From the NCBI RefSeq assembly GCF_047675955.1, contig NC_132910.1, positions 95,754,923-95,818,922 of the forward strand: 64,000 bases of DNA, written 5' to 3'. Both the position numbers and the translations under genes were made by a program. The stretch is from Chlorocebus sabaeus. Lineage: Eukaryota > Chordata > Mammalia > Primates > Cercopithecidae. The notes beneath the pieces are model-generated. The model saw only the letters and a program-made list of their open reading frames with translations, searched no databases and was not told where the DNA came from. This document shows, one piece after another, positions 32,128-44,184 of this stretch (positions are counted from its first letter, which is position 1; every line of letters starts with the position of its first letter).

Positions 32128-32670
32128 GACACATAGATCAATGGAACAGAGTAGAGAACCCAGAGATAAAGCCACATACCTACATCCAATTGATCTTTGA
32201 CAAAGCATACAAAAACATAAATTGGGAAATGGGCACCCTATTGAATAAATAGTGCTGGGAAAATTGGAGGCTTTATTTATTATTCTGCTATACGCAGAAT
32301 AATAAAACTAAACCCATGTCTCTCACCATATACAAAAATTAACTGAAGATAGATTAGAGACTTCAATGTAAGACCTTACATTGCAGACCAACACCTCACA
32401 CCTCACACGGCAGGGTACACCCCTGAGATGACGCTTCCAGAGCAAGAATCAGCAACACTCGCTGTTCAGCAATATTCTATCTTCTGCAGCCTCCACTGCT
32501 GATACCCAGGCAAACAGGGTCTGGAGTGGACCTCAAGCAATCGCCAACAGACCTACAGCTGAGGGTCCTGACTGTTAGAAGGAAAACTAACAAAAAGAAA
32601 GGACACCCACACCAAAACCCCATCAGTTCGCCACCGTCATCAAATACCAAATGCAGATAAAACCAGAAAG

Positions 32671-33690
32671 ATGGGGAAAAAGCAGTGCAGAAAAGCTGGA
32701 AATTCAAAAAATCACAGCGCATCTCCCCCTCCAAAGGAACACAGCTCATCGCCAGCAACAGAACAAAGCTGGACGGAGAATGACTTTGACGAGTTGAGAG
32801 AAGAAAGCTTCAGTCAATCAAACTTCTCAGAGCTAAAGGAGGAACTACATAACCAGCGCAAAGAAACTAAAAACCTTGAAAAAAGAATGGATGAATGGAT
32901 AACCAGAATAATCAATGCAAAGAAGACCTTGAAAGAACGGATAAAGATGAAAACCATAACACGAGAAATGCGTGACAAATGCACAAGCTTCAGTTACTGA
33001 CTCAATCAGCTGGAAGAAAGAGTATCAGTGATTGAAGATCAAATGAATGAAATGAAGTGAGAACAGAAGTGTGGAGAAAAAAGAGTAAAACAAAATGAAC
33101 AAAGCCTCCAAGAAATATGGGATTATGTGAAAAGACCAAACCCACATCTGACTGGTGTGCCTGAAAGTGATGGGGAAAATGGAATCAAGTTGGAAAACAC
33201 TCTACAGGATATCATTCAGGAGAAATTCCCCAACCTAGCAAGGCAGGCCAACATCCAAATTCAGGAAATACAGAGAATGACACAAAGATACTCCTCGAGA
33301 AAAGCAACTCCAAGATACATAATTGTCAGATTCACCAAAGTGGAAATGAAGGAAAAAATGTTAAGGGCAGCCAGAGAAAAAGGTCGGGTTCCACACAAAG
33401 GGAAGCCCATCAGACTAACAGCAGATCTCTCAGCAGAAACGCTCCAAGCCAGAAGAGAGTGGGGGCCAATATTCAACATTCTTAAAGAAAAGAATTTTCA
33501 ACTCAGAATTTCATATCCAGCCAAATTAAGTTTCATAAGTGAAGGAGAAATAAAAATCCTTTACAGACAAGCAAATGCTTAGAGATTTTGTCACCACCAG
33601 GCTTACCCTACAAGAGGTCCTGAAGGAAGCACTGAACATGGAAAGGAACAACAGGTACCAGCCATTGCAAAGACATGTCAAAATGTAAAG
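32671..33690 (+). pseudogene. L1-B ORF1 pseudogene
   Basis: ORF1 starts MGKKQCRKAGNSKN and carries the typical EQSWTENDFDEL segment and coiled coil, then the RRM/C-terminal part at 33127-33582 (KRPNPHLTGVPESDG, AREKGRVPHKGKPIRL). In-frame stops at 32998-33000 and near 33058 and a frameshift near 33560 inactivate it. Confidence 0.88.
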
Positions 33691-33751
33691 TCCATCGATG
33701 CTAGGAAGAAACTGCATCAACAAGCGAGCAAAATGTCCAGCTAATATCATA

Positions 33752-36048
33752 ATGACAGGATCAAGTCCACACATAACAATATTAACCTTAAATGTAAATG
33801 GACTAAATGGTCCAATTAAAAGACACAGACTGGCAAACTGGATAAAGAGTCAAGACCCATCTCCTGAATCTCCACATGCAGAAACACACATAAGCTCAAA
33901 ATAAAGGGATGGAGTAAGATATACCAAGCAAATGGAAAACAAAAAAAAAGCAAGGTTGCAATCCTAGTCTGATAAACCATCAAAGATCAAAAGAGACAAA
34001 GAAGGCCACTACATAATGGTAAAGGGATCAATTCATCAGGAAGAGCTAACTATCCTAAATATATAAACACCCAATACACGAACACCCAGATTCATAAAGC
34101 AAGTCCTTAGAGACTTACAAAGAGACTAAGACTCCCATACAATAATAATGGGAGACTTTAACACCCCACTGTCAATATTTGACAGATCAATGAGACAGAA
34201 AGTTAACAAGGATATCCAGGAATTGAACTCAACTCTGCACCAAGCAGACCTAATAGACATCTACAGAACTCTCCACCCCAATCAACAGAATATACATTCT
34301 TCTCAGCACCACATCGCACTTGTTCCAAAATTGACCACTCAGGTGGAAGTAAAGCACTCCTCAGCAAATGTAAAAGAACAGAAATTATAACAAACTGTCT
34401 CTCAGACCACAGTGCCATTAAACTAGAACTCAGGACTAAAAAATTCAATCAAAACCGCTCAACTACATGGAAACTAAACAACCTGCTCCTGAATGACTAC
34501 TGAGTATATAACGAAATGAAGGCAGAAATAAAGATGTTCTTTGAAACCAATGAGAACAAAGACACAACATACCAGAATCTCCGGGACACATTTAAAGCAG
34601 TGTGTAGAGGGAAATTTATAGCACTAAATGCCCACAAGAGAAAGCAGGAAAGAGCTAAAATTGACACCCGGACATCACAATTAAAAGAACTAGAGAAGCA
34701 AGAGTAAACACACTCAAAAGCTAGCAGAAGGCAAGAAATAACTAAGATCAGAGCAGAACTGAAGGAGATAGAGACACAAAAAACACTCCAAAACATCAAT
34801 GAATCCAGGAGCTGGTTTTTTAGAAAGATCAACAAAATTGATAGACCGCTAGCAAAACTAATAAAGAAGAAAAGAGAGAAGAATCAAACAGAAGCAATAA
34901 AAAATGATAAAGGGGATATCACCACCGACCCCACAGAAATACAAACTACCATCAGAGAATACTATAAACACCTCTATGAAATAAACTAGAAAACCTAGAA
35001 GAAATGGATAATTTCCTGGACACTTACACTCTCCAAGACTAAACCAGGAAGAAGTTGAATCTCTGAATAGACCAATAGCAGGCTCTGAAATTGAGGCAAT
35101 AATTAATAGCCTACCAACCAAAAAAAGTCTACGACCAGACGGATTCACAGCCGAATTCTACCAGAAGTACAAGAAGGAGTTGGTAACATTCCTCCTGAAA
35201 CTATTCCAATCAATAGAAAAAGAGGGAATCCTCCCTAACTCATTTTACGAGGCCAATATCATCCTGATACCAAAGCCTGACAGAGACACAACAAAAAAAG
35301 AGAATTTTAGACCAATATCCCTGATAAACATCGATGCAAAAATCCTCAATAAAATACAGGCAAACTAAATCCAGCAGCACATCAAAAAGTTTATCCACCA
35401 CAATCAAGTGGGCTTCATCCCTGGGATGCAAGGCTGGTTCGACATACGCAAATCAATAAATGTAATCCAGGATATAAACAGAACCAAAGACAAAAACCAC
35501 ATGATTATCTCAATAGATGCAGAAAAGGCCTTCAACAAAATTCAACAGCCCTTCATGCTAAAAACTCTCAACAAACTAGGTATTGATGGAACATATCTCA
35601 AAATCATAAGAGCTATTTATGACAAACCCACAGTCGATATCATACTGAATGGGAAAAAACTGGAAGCATTCCCTTTGAAAACTGGTACAAGACAGGGATG
35701 CCCTCTCTCACCACTCCTGTTCAACACAGTGTTGGAAGTTCTGGCCAGGGCAATCAAGCAAGAGAAACAAATAAAGGTATTCAGTTAGGAAAAGATGAAG
35801 TCAAATTGTCCCTGTTTGCAGATGACATGATTGTATATTTAGAAAACCCCATCATCTCAGCCCAAAATCTCCTTAAGCTGATAAGCAAATTCAGCAAAGT
35901 CTCAGGATACAAAATCAATGTGCAAAAATCACAAGCATTCTTATACACCAGTAACAGACAAACAGAGAGCCAAATCATGAATGAACTCCCATTCACAATA
36001 GCTTCAAAGAGAATAAAATACCTAGGAATCCAACTTACAAGGGATATA
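33752..36048 (+). pseudogene. L1-B ORF2 pseudogene, 3'-truncated
   Basis: ORF2 starts ATGACAGGATCAAG at 33752. The endonuclease (GDFNTPLSIFDRS near 34150) and RT domains are present in pieces. The RT motif FADDMIVYLEN (about 35814) is preserved. Multiple stops and small deletions break it, and the C-terminal cysteine-rich part is absent. Confidence 0.87.
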
Positions 36049-36049
36049 A

Positions 36050-36146
36050 AGTGGGAGGTGGAGGTTGCAGTGAGCCAAGATCCGGTCACTGCACTCCAGG
36101 GCAGGCAACAGAGTGAAACTCTGTCTCAAAAAAAAAAAAAAAAAAG
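36050..36146 (+). mobile_element. AluY right-arm fragment, Old World monkey type
   Basis: GTGGGAGGTGGAGGTTGCAG to GTGAAACTCTGTCTC with an A-run of about 19. GATCCGGTCACTGCACTCC is the cercopithecid-type variant. Only about the last 80 bases of the Alu body remain, joined directly to L1-B ORF2. Confidence 0.87.
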
Positions 36147-36358
36147 GATTCGTCATATTTCTAGAAATGTGACTTCTGGCCATATAAAGAACTGAAAACA
36201 GGGTCTCAAAGAGATATCTGCAGACTACATTCATAGCAGCATTGTTCATAATAGCTAGAACATGGAAGCAAACCAAGCATCCACTGATGGTTGAATGGAT
36301 AAGCAAATTGTGGTATAAACATATAACCAAGTATTAGCCTTAAAAAGAAAGAAATTCT
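36147..36358 (+). mobile_element. Old L1M 3' region, left half
   Basis: GTCTCAAAGAGATATCTGCAG, GCATTGTTCATAATAGCTAG and TTGAATGGATAAGCAAATTGTGGTATA are the end of ORF2/start of 3'UTR of an old L1M. Its continuation, GACACGTGC... to about 42865, lies beyond L1-C. It may be the original 3' end of L1-A. Confidence 0.75.
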
Positions 36359-36360
36359 AA

Positions 36361-37389
36361 GGTAATTGGGTCCATTCCAAGATGGCAGAATAGGAACAGC
36401 TCTAGCCTGCACCTCCCAGCGTGATCAAATCAGAAGACGGGTGATTTCCGTATTTCCAACTGACGTACCTGGATCATCTCATTGGCACTGGTTGGACAGT
36501 GGGTGCAGTCCACGGAAGGCGAGCGGGGCATCGCCTCACCCGGGAAGAACAAGGGGTTGGGGGATTTCCCTTTCCTAGCCAAGGGAAGCCATGACAGATG
36601 GTACCTGGAAAAACAGGACACTCCTGCCCAAATACTGCGCTTTTCCAACGGTCTTAGCAAACGATACACCAACAGATTGTATCCTGCACCCAGATCAGCA
36701 GGTCCAACACCCACGGAGCCTTGCCAACTGCTAATGCAGCAGTCTGAGATCGACCTGTGAGATAGCAGCCTGGCATGGGGAGGTATGTCTGCCATTGCTG
36801 AGGCTTGAGCAGGTAAATAAAGCGGCTGTGGAAGCACGAATGGGGTGGAGCCAATGGCAGTTCAGCAAGGCCTGCTGCATCTGTAGGCTCCACCTCTGGG
36901 GGCAGGGCATAGCTGAACAAAAAGCAGCAGAAACTTCTGCAAACTTAAACGTCCTGTCTGATAGCTCTGAAGAGAGCAGTGGTTCTTCCAGCACAGTATT
37001 TGAGCTTAGAGAACAGACAGGCTGCCTCCTCAAGTGGGTCCCTGATCCCCAAGTAGCCTACCTGAGAGACACTTCCTAGTAGAGGTGGACTGACACCTCA
37101 CACAGCTGGGTGCGCCTCTGGGAGGAAGCTTCCAGAGGAAGGATCAGGCAGCAATATTTGCTGTTGTGTAATATTTGCTGTTCTGCAGCCTCCGCTGGTG
37201 ATACCCAGGCAAATGATCTGGAGTGGACCTCCAGGAAACTCCAACAGACCTGCAGCTAAGGGACCTGACTCTTAGGAGGAAAACTAACAAACAGAAAGGA
37301 ATAGCATCAACATCAATAAAAAGGACATCCACACCAAAACCCCATCTGTACGTCACCAACCAAGACCAAAGGCAGATAAAACCACAAAG
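36361..37389 (+). promoter_or_regulatory. L1-C 5'UTR (internal promoter region)
   Basis: About 1 kb of L1PA-type 5'UTR. In this family the first 100 bases hold a YY1-guided sense RNA polymerase II promoter and the middle holds an antisense promoter. The YY1 core AAGATGGC is present at about 36379. The antisense direction would point toward the ANAPC10 terminal exon. Activity is inferred from the family only. Confidence 0.6.
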
Positions 37390-38410
37390 ATGGGAAGAAA
37401 CCAGAGCAGAAAAGATGAAAATTCTAAAAACCGGAGCGCCTCTTCTCCTTCAAAGGAACGCAGCTCCTCACCAGCAACGGAACAAAGCTGGACAAAGAAT
37501 GACTTTGATGAGCTGACAGAAGTAGGCTTCAGAAGGTTGGTAACAACAAACTTCTCAGAGCTAAACAAGGATGTTCGAACCCATCACAAGGAAGCTAAAA
37601 ACCTTGAAAAAAGAAGAGGAATGGCTAACTAGAATAAACAGTGTAGAGAAGACCTTAAATGACCTGATGGAGCTGAAAACCACGGCAGAAGAACTACGTG
37701 ACTCATGCACAAGCTTCAATAGCTGATTCAATCAAGTGGAAGAAAGAGTATCAGTGATTGAAGATCAAATGAATGAAACAAAGCAGGAAGACAACTTTAG
37801 AGAAAAAAGAGTAAAAAGAAATGAACAAAGCCTCCAAGAAATATGGGACTAAGTGAAAAGACCAAATCTATGTTTGATTGGTGTACCTGAAAGTGACGGT
37901 GAGAATGGAACCAAGATGGAAAATACTCTTCAGGATATTACCCAGGGGAACTTCCCCCACCTAGGAAGGCAGGCCCACGTTCAATTTCAGGAAATATAGA
38001 GACCACAACATAGATACTCCTCGAGAAGAGCAACCCCAAGACACATAATTATCACACTGACCAAGGTTGAAATGAAGGAAAAAATGTTAAGGGCACTCAG
38101 ACAGAAAGGTCGGGTTACCCACAAAGGGAAGCCCATCAGACTAACAGCAGATATCTCAGCAGAAACTCCACTAGTCCTAAGAGAGTGGGGGCCCATATTC
38201 AACATTCTTAAAGAAAAGAATTTTCAACCCAGGATTTCATATCCAGCCAAACTAAGTTTCATAAGTGAAGGAGAAATAAAATTCTTTACTGACAAGCAAA
38301 TGCTGAGAGATTTTCTCACCACCAGGCCTCCTTACGAGAGCTCCTGAAGGAAGCATTGAACATGGAAAGAAACAACCGGTACGAGCCACTGCATGGCAAA
38401 TTGTAAACAC
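37390..38410 (+). pseudogene. L1-C ORF1 pseudogene
   Basis: Starts MGRNQSRKDENSKN, with EQSWTKNDFDELTE and the coiled-coil region. A frameshift near 37610 (KRRGMAN stop) and a stop near 37725 break it. The C-terminal part resumes at 38072-38347 (LRQKGRVTHKGKPIRLTADI). Confidence 0.9.
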
Positions 38411-38493
38411 CAAAACATGCCAAATTGTAAACACCATCAATGCTAGGAAGAAACTGCATCAACTAACGGGCAAAATAACCAACTAACATCATA

Positions 38494-41400
38494 ACGACAT
38501 GATCAAATTCACATATAACAATATTAACCTTAAATGTAAATGGGCTAAATGTCCCAATTAAAAAACACAGACTGCCAAATTGGATAGAGTCAAGACTCGT
38601 CTGTGTGCTGTATTCGGTAGATCCATTTCTTGTGCAAAGACACACATAGGCTCAAAATAAAGGGATGGAGGAATATTTACCAAGCAAATGGAAAGCAAAA
38701 AACAAAAAAACAATGGTTCAAATCTTAGTCTCTGATAAAACAGACTTTAAACCAACAAAGATCAAAACAGACAAAGAAGGGCATTACACAATGGTAAAGG
38801 GATCAATGCGGCAAGGAGAGCTAACTATCCTAAATATATATGCGCCCAATACAGAAGCACACATTTTCATAAAGCAAATCCTTAGAGACCTACCAAGAGA
38901 CTTAGACTCCCACACAATAATAATGGGAAATTTTAACACCCTACTGTCAATATTTGACAGATTAACGAGACAGAAGGTTAACAAGAATATCTAGGACTTG
39001 AACTCAGCACTAACCCAAGCAGATGTAATAGACATCTACAGAACTCTCCACCCCAAATCAAAAGAATATACATTCTTCTCAGCACCACATTGCACTTATT
39101 CCAAAATAGACCAAATTGTTGGAAGTAAAGCACTCCTCAGCAAATGTAAAAGAACAGAAATCACAATAAACTGTCTCTCAAACAACAGTGCCATCAAATT
39201 AGAACTCAGGATTAAGAAACTCACTCAAAACCGCACTACATGGAAACTGAACAACCTGCTCCTGAATGAGTACTGAGTATATAACGAAATGAAGGCAGAA
39301 ATAAAGATGTTCTTTGAAACCAGTGAGAACAAAGACACAACATACCAGAATCTCCGGGACACATTTAAAGCAGCGTGTAGAGGGAAATTTATAGCACTAA
39401 ATGCCCACAAGAGAAAGCAGGAAAGATCTAAAATTGACACTCTAACAACACAATTAAAAGAACTAGAGGAGCAAGAGCAAACACATTCAAAAGCCAGCAG
39501 AAGGCAAGAAATAACTCAGATCAGAGTAGAACTGAAGGACACAGAGACAAAAAATAACCCTTCAAAAAAATCAATGAATCCAGAAGCTGATTTTTAGAAA
39601 TGATCAACAAAACTGACAGGCTGCTAGCAAAACTAATAAAGAAGAAATGAGAGAAAAATCAAATAGATGCAATAAAAACTGATAAAGGAGATATCACCAC
39701 TGATCCCACAGAAATACAAATTACAAAAAGACAATACTATAAACACCTCTATGCAAATAAAGTAGAAAATCTAGAAGAAATGGATAAATTCATGGACACA
39801 CACACCCTTCCAAGACTAAACCAGGAAGAAGTGGAATCTCTGAATAAACCAGTAAGAGGCTCTGAAATTGAGGCAATAATTAATGGCCTACCAACCAAAA
39901 GAAGTCTAGGACCAGACGGATTCACAGCTGAATTCTACCAGAGGTACAAAGAGGAGCTGGTACCATTCCTTCTGAAACTATTCCAATCAATAGAAAAGAG
40001 GGAATCCTCCCTAACTCATTTGATAAGGCCAGCATCATCCTGATACCAAAGCCTGACAGAGATACAACAAAAAAAAGAGAATTTTAGACCAATATAGCTG
40101 ATGAACATTGATGTGAAAATCCTCAATAAAATGCTGGCAAACAAAATCCAGCAGCACATCAAAAAGCTTATCCACCATGATCAAGTGGGCTTCATCCCTG
40201 GGATGCAAGGCTGGTTCAACATACACAAATCAATAAACATAATCCATCACATACACAGAACCAAAGACAAAAACCGCATGATTATCTCAATAGATGCAGA
40301 AAAGGCTTTTGACAAAATTCAACAGCCCTGCATGTTAAAAACTCTCAATAAACTAGGTATTGATGGAATCGTATCTCAAAATAATAAGACCTATTTATGA
40401 CAAACCCACAGCGAATATCATACTGAATGGGCAAAAACTGGAAGCATTCCCTTTGAAAACTGGTACAAGACAGTGATACCCTCTCTCACCACTCCTAGGC
40501 AACATAGTATTGGAACTTCTGGACAGGGCAATCAGACAAGAGAAAGAAATAAAGGGTATTCAATTAGGAAAAGAGGAAGTCAAATTGTACCTGTTTGCAG
40601 ATGACATGATTGTATATTTAGAAAATGCCATCATCTCAGCCCAAAATCTCTTTAAGCTGATATGCAACTTCAGCAATGTTTCAGGATACAAAATCAATGT
40701 GCAAAAATCACAAGTATTCCTATACACCAATAACAGACAAACAGCCAAATCATGTGTGAACTCCCATTCACAATTGATACAAAGAGAATAAAACACCTAA
40801 GAATCCAACTTACAAGAGATGTGAAGGACCTCTTCAAGGAGAACTACAAACCACTGCTCAGTGAAATAAAAGAGGACACAAACAAATGGAAGAACATTCC
40901 ATCCTCATAGATAGGAATAATCAATACTGTGATAATGGCCATACTGCCCAAGGTAATTTATAGATTCAATGCCATCCCCATCAAGCTACCAATGATTTTC
41001 TTCACAGAATTGGAAAAAACTACTTTAAAGTTCATATGGAACCAAAAAAGAGCCTGCATTGCCAAGAGAATCCTAAGCAAAAAGAACAAAGCTGGAGGGA
41101 GGCATCATGCTACCTGACTTCAAATGATCCTACAAGTCTACAGTAACCAAAACAGCATGGTACTGGTACCAAAACCGATTATATCGACCAATGGAACAGA
41201 ACAGAGGCCTCAGAAATAACACCACACATCTACAACCATCTGATCTTTGAGAAACCTGACGAAAACAAGAAATGGGGAAAGGATTCCCTATTTAATAAAT
41301 GGTGCTGGGAAAACTGGCTAGCCATATGTAGAAAGCTGAAACTGGATCCCTTCCTTACACCTTATACAAAAATTAATTCAAGACGGATTAAAGACTTAAA

Positions 41401-42320
41401 TGTTAGACCTAAAACCATAAAAATCCTAGAAGAAAACCTAGGCAATACCATTCAGGACCGAGGCATGGGCAGGGACTTTATGTCTAAAACACCAAAAGCA
41501 ATGGCAAGAGAAGCCAAAATTGACAAATGTGATCTAAGTAAACTAAAGAGCCTCTGCACAGCTAAAGAAACTACCATTGGAGTGAAAAGACAACCTACAG
41601 AATGGGAGGAAAATTTTTGCAATCTACCCATCTGACAAAGGGCTAATATCCAGAATCTACAAAGAACTTAAACAAAATTTACAAGAAAAAAACAACCCCA
41701 TCAAAAAGTGGGCAAAGGATATCAACAGACACTTCTCAAAAGAAGATATTTATGCAGCCAACAGACACATTAAAACATGCTCATCATCACTGGTCATCAG
41801 AGAAATACAAATCAAAACTACAGTGAGATATCATCTCACATCGGTTAAAATGGAGATCATTAAAAAGTCAGGAAACAACAGATGCTGGAGAGGATGTAGA
41901 GAAAGAGGAATGCTTTTATTTTGTTGGTGGGAGTGTAAACTAGTTCAACCATTGTGGAAGACAGTGTGGCAATTCCTCAGGGATCTACAACTAGAAATAC
42001 CATTTGACCCAGCATTCCCATTACTGGGTACATACCCAAAGGATTATAAATCATGCTGCTATAAAGACACATGCACATATGTTTACTGCAGCACTATTCA
42101 CAATAGCAAAGACTTGGAACCAACCCAAACGTCCATCAGTGATAGAGTGGATAAAGAAAATGTAGCACATATACACCACGGAGTACTATGCAGCCATAAA
42201 AAGGATGAGTTCATGTCCTTTGCAGGGACATGGATGCAGCTAGAAACCATCATTCTGAGCAAACTATCGCAAGGACAGAAAACCAAACACCACATGTTCT
42301 CACTCATAAATGGGAAATGA
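38494..42320 (+). pseudogene. L1-C ORF2 pseudogene
   Basis: The usual ATG is ACG at 38494-38496. The endonuclease region reads MGNFNTLLSIFDRL where GDFNTP is usual, so the catalytic-site aspartate is changed to asparagine. The RT motif FADDMIVYLEN near 40596 is intact. The C-terminal segment at 41823-42320 keeps the cysteine-rich region (CWRGCRERGMLLFCWWECKL), though with the HCWWDC histidine and aspartate changed. Several frameshifts and stops separate the pieces. It ends MFSLINGK at 42320. Confidence 0.9.
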
Positions 42321-42523
42321 ACAATGAGAACACTTGGACATAGGGCGGGGAACATCACACACCAGGGCCTGTTGTGGGATGGGAGGCAGGGAGAGGGATA
42401 GCATTAGGAGAAAAACCTAATGCAAATGATGAGTTACTGGGTGCAGCCAACCAACATGGCACATGTATAACTATGTAACAAACCTGCACATTGTGCACAT
42501 GTACCCTAGAACTTAAAGTACAA

Positions 42524-42608
42524 TGAAGGAAGGAAGGAAGGAAGGAAGGAAGGAAGGAAGGAAGGAAGGAAGGAAGGAAGGAAGGAAGGAAGGAAGGAAG
42601 GAAGGAAG
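42524..42608. repeat. (GAAG)n microsatellite at the L1-C tail
   Basis: About 21 units of GAAG, 84 bp, directly after the L1-C 3' end and before the target duplication. It has replaced the A-tail. Confidence 0.98.
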
Positions 42609-42865
42609 ATTCTGACACGTGCTTCAGTGTAGATGAACCTTGAGGACATTATTCTAAGTGAAATACAACAGACACAAAACGACAAATACTGCATGATTTT
42701 GCTTAGATGATGTACTTAAGAGTAGTCAAAAATCAGAAAGAATAGTGGTTGCTAAGGGGAAAGAGAAATTGAGAATTATTGTTAAAAACGTAGAGAGTTA
42801 AAGTTTTACAAAATGAAGAACTTTGAAGATGTATAGTTCTTAAACGCTGTAAGATTAAATACTAT
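42609..42865 (+). mobile_element. Old L1M 3' region, right half
   Basis: ATTCTGACACGTGCTTCAGTG, GATGAACCTTGAGGACATTATTC and AGTAGTCAAAAATCAG continue the L1M 3' end begun at 36147. Its 3' limit is approximate. Confidence 0.72.
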
Positions 42866-44184
42866 TGTACTAACATTAGGAGAAGTTACGTAATGGGTCA
42901 CAAAATCAGCACTACTGCCAACCCAAAGACTACCAGGTCACTTCTGAATAGGGACCACCCACCACCTTTCCCATCACTCAATACTCTTTCCCTGATATCA
43001 GCTGCTATGGTGATATCATAACAATGGTGTAAACCTACAATGGTGTAAATAGGATCCATTAGAGTTTCTTTATGAAGACATCGACATCTCTCAGTCTGGC
43101 TTTTGGATCTTCTGCTTCCTATTAGCAACCTTGAAGTCACTATCTACTCTGGTTGTGACTTACTTAAGAGCAGATGTAACCCACTAGGCATGCACTGATT
43201 TACAGTATTAACTGCAGCATAAACAAAGCTTACATTATAAAAAGGAATTCATCAATAAAAATCATGTCAAATATTAAGTATAAAATTGTTTACATGTCTT
43301 TTCCTACTGCGAATCACATATCCATGGAAAATAAACGAAGGAAGGAAAAACTACTTGATAGTTGCTTCAGGAGTTGCTCTTTTCTCCCTACTCTCAGTAC
43401 TTCTCCTTTACTAACCATAGCTGTGACTTAATGAAATTCTACAGAATCTTACTACGAGAATTGTCAACACATGAAGCAGCAGATTCTAGAATTTTAACCA
43501 TCCTTTCACTTAGAAAGAAACCGAACAAGTTAACATTAATGATGACCTAGTTCTGGAGGAAAAAGGTCTAATATGATCCAAAAGAAACTTCAGAAGTTCC
43601 AAATGTGTTAAAAGGAAGCAGCTACCACAAAAGCAGCTTAAGAAGACGCCAACTCAAAAGGCTCACTATGGAAAGCAAGCTCTTCACTCCTAGTGAAGAA
43701 GGCGACCACCTAAGAAGATGTCTTTGAAAGTCAAAATCAGTCACCCTACTACACATGTTCAAATCATTCATTTTGGACCAGAAAATCAGAAAAGTTTCTA
43801 TACAGAGAAACTACTCCAGAAATTGTTCCTAGAGAGTTAAGATTACATAGCTTAACTAGTCTTAATGTGTTTTTTTTTAAAAAGGCATAACAAAAGAACA
43901 ACTAGTGTTCTACTAATCTGCATGAACAATTTTGAATAAATTTGAAGTCAATGTCAATTAAAAAGAATACTTTTATCAAAAGCCAAAGATAACACATTTT
44001 AAGAAGAAATTACAGAAAATCTTTGGACTGAAAAAGGAAAACTATTTCCAGATTAATCATATTTAACTATCATTAAAAAGTTACATACATATGTACATAA
44101 TAAAAATTTTTAAAAATTTTTAAAACTTACAAAATTATATACATAATAAAATATTCTTTACTTTTGTTGTAAAAGGCTAAATAT
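42866..44184. other. ANAPC10 intron, no recognised element
   Basis: About 1.3 kb of unique-looking intron sequence. I compared it by eye with the expected upstream ANAPC10 exons and saw no match. No other gene or repeat was recognised. Confidence 0.55.

Larger units (their letters stand above)
25441..32384 (+). mobile_element. L1-A: old L1 with long 5'UTR, interrupted, 3' end missing
   Basis: A GC-richer 5'UTR of about 1.5 kb (25441-26937) is followed by ORF1 remains (26938-28190) and ORF2 remains (about 28370-32384). It belongs to an older class (L1MA/L1PB age). It is interrupted by an Alu plus RPL35 pseudogene (30147-31012) and another Alu (31805-32127). It stops in the C-terminal part of ORF2 at GACTTCAATGTAAGACCT, where L1-B begins abruptly. 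The element is antisense to ANAPC10. Confidence 0.85.
28370..32384 (+). pseudogene. L1-A ORF2 (endonuclease/RT) pseudogene
   Basis: The endonuclease start is seen in the text for ATTAACCTCAAATGTAAATG and GGTGACTTTAACATCCCACT. The RT region follows, with the catalytic motif near 31210-31225 reading FAND rather than FADD. The C-terminal region ends abruptly at 32384. Stops, two Alus and RPL35P interrupt it. A (CA)n tract lies at 28702-28735. No function is possible. Confidence 0.85.
32385..36048 (+). mobile_element. L1-B: L1PA-type fragment truncated at both ends
   Basis: It starts within an L1PA 5'UTR (CACCTCACACGGCAGGGTAC), then carries ORF1 (32671) and ORF2 (33752) and stops at CAACTTACAAGGGATATAAA in the ORF2 region after the RT core. 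At 36049 an Alu right half follows directly. It has no poly(A) end of its own and no target duplication, so at least its 3' boundary reflects deletion or recombination rather than simple insertion. Confidence 0.85.
36361..42523 (+). mobile_element. L1-C: full-length L1PA-type element, inactive
   Basis: The 5'UTR starts near 36361 with a YY1-type site (CCAAGATGGCAGAATAGG), then ORF1 at 37390, ORF2 from about 38494 and a 3'UTR to CCTAGAACTTAAAGTACAAT at 42523. About 6.16 kb, close to the full family length. It is inserted in old L1M between GAAATTCT (36351-36358) and AGATTCT (42607-42613), the probable target duplication. It is antisense to ANAPC10. Its poly(A) tail has become a (GAAG)n tract. 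Confidence 0.92.

Noticed and set aside
42355..42694. Minus-strand ORFs with a Ser-Phe-Leu-Pro repeat
   Set aside because: They are translations of the (GAAG)n tail of L1-C.
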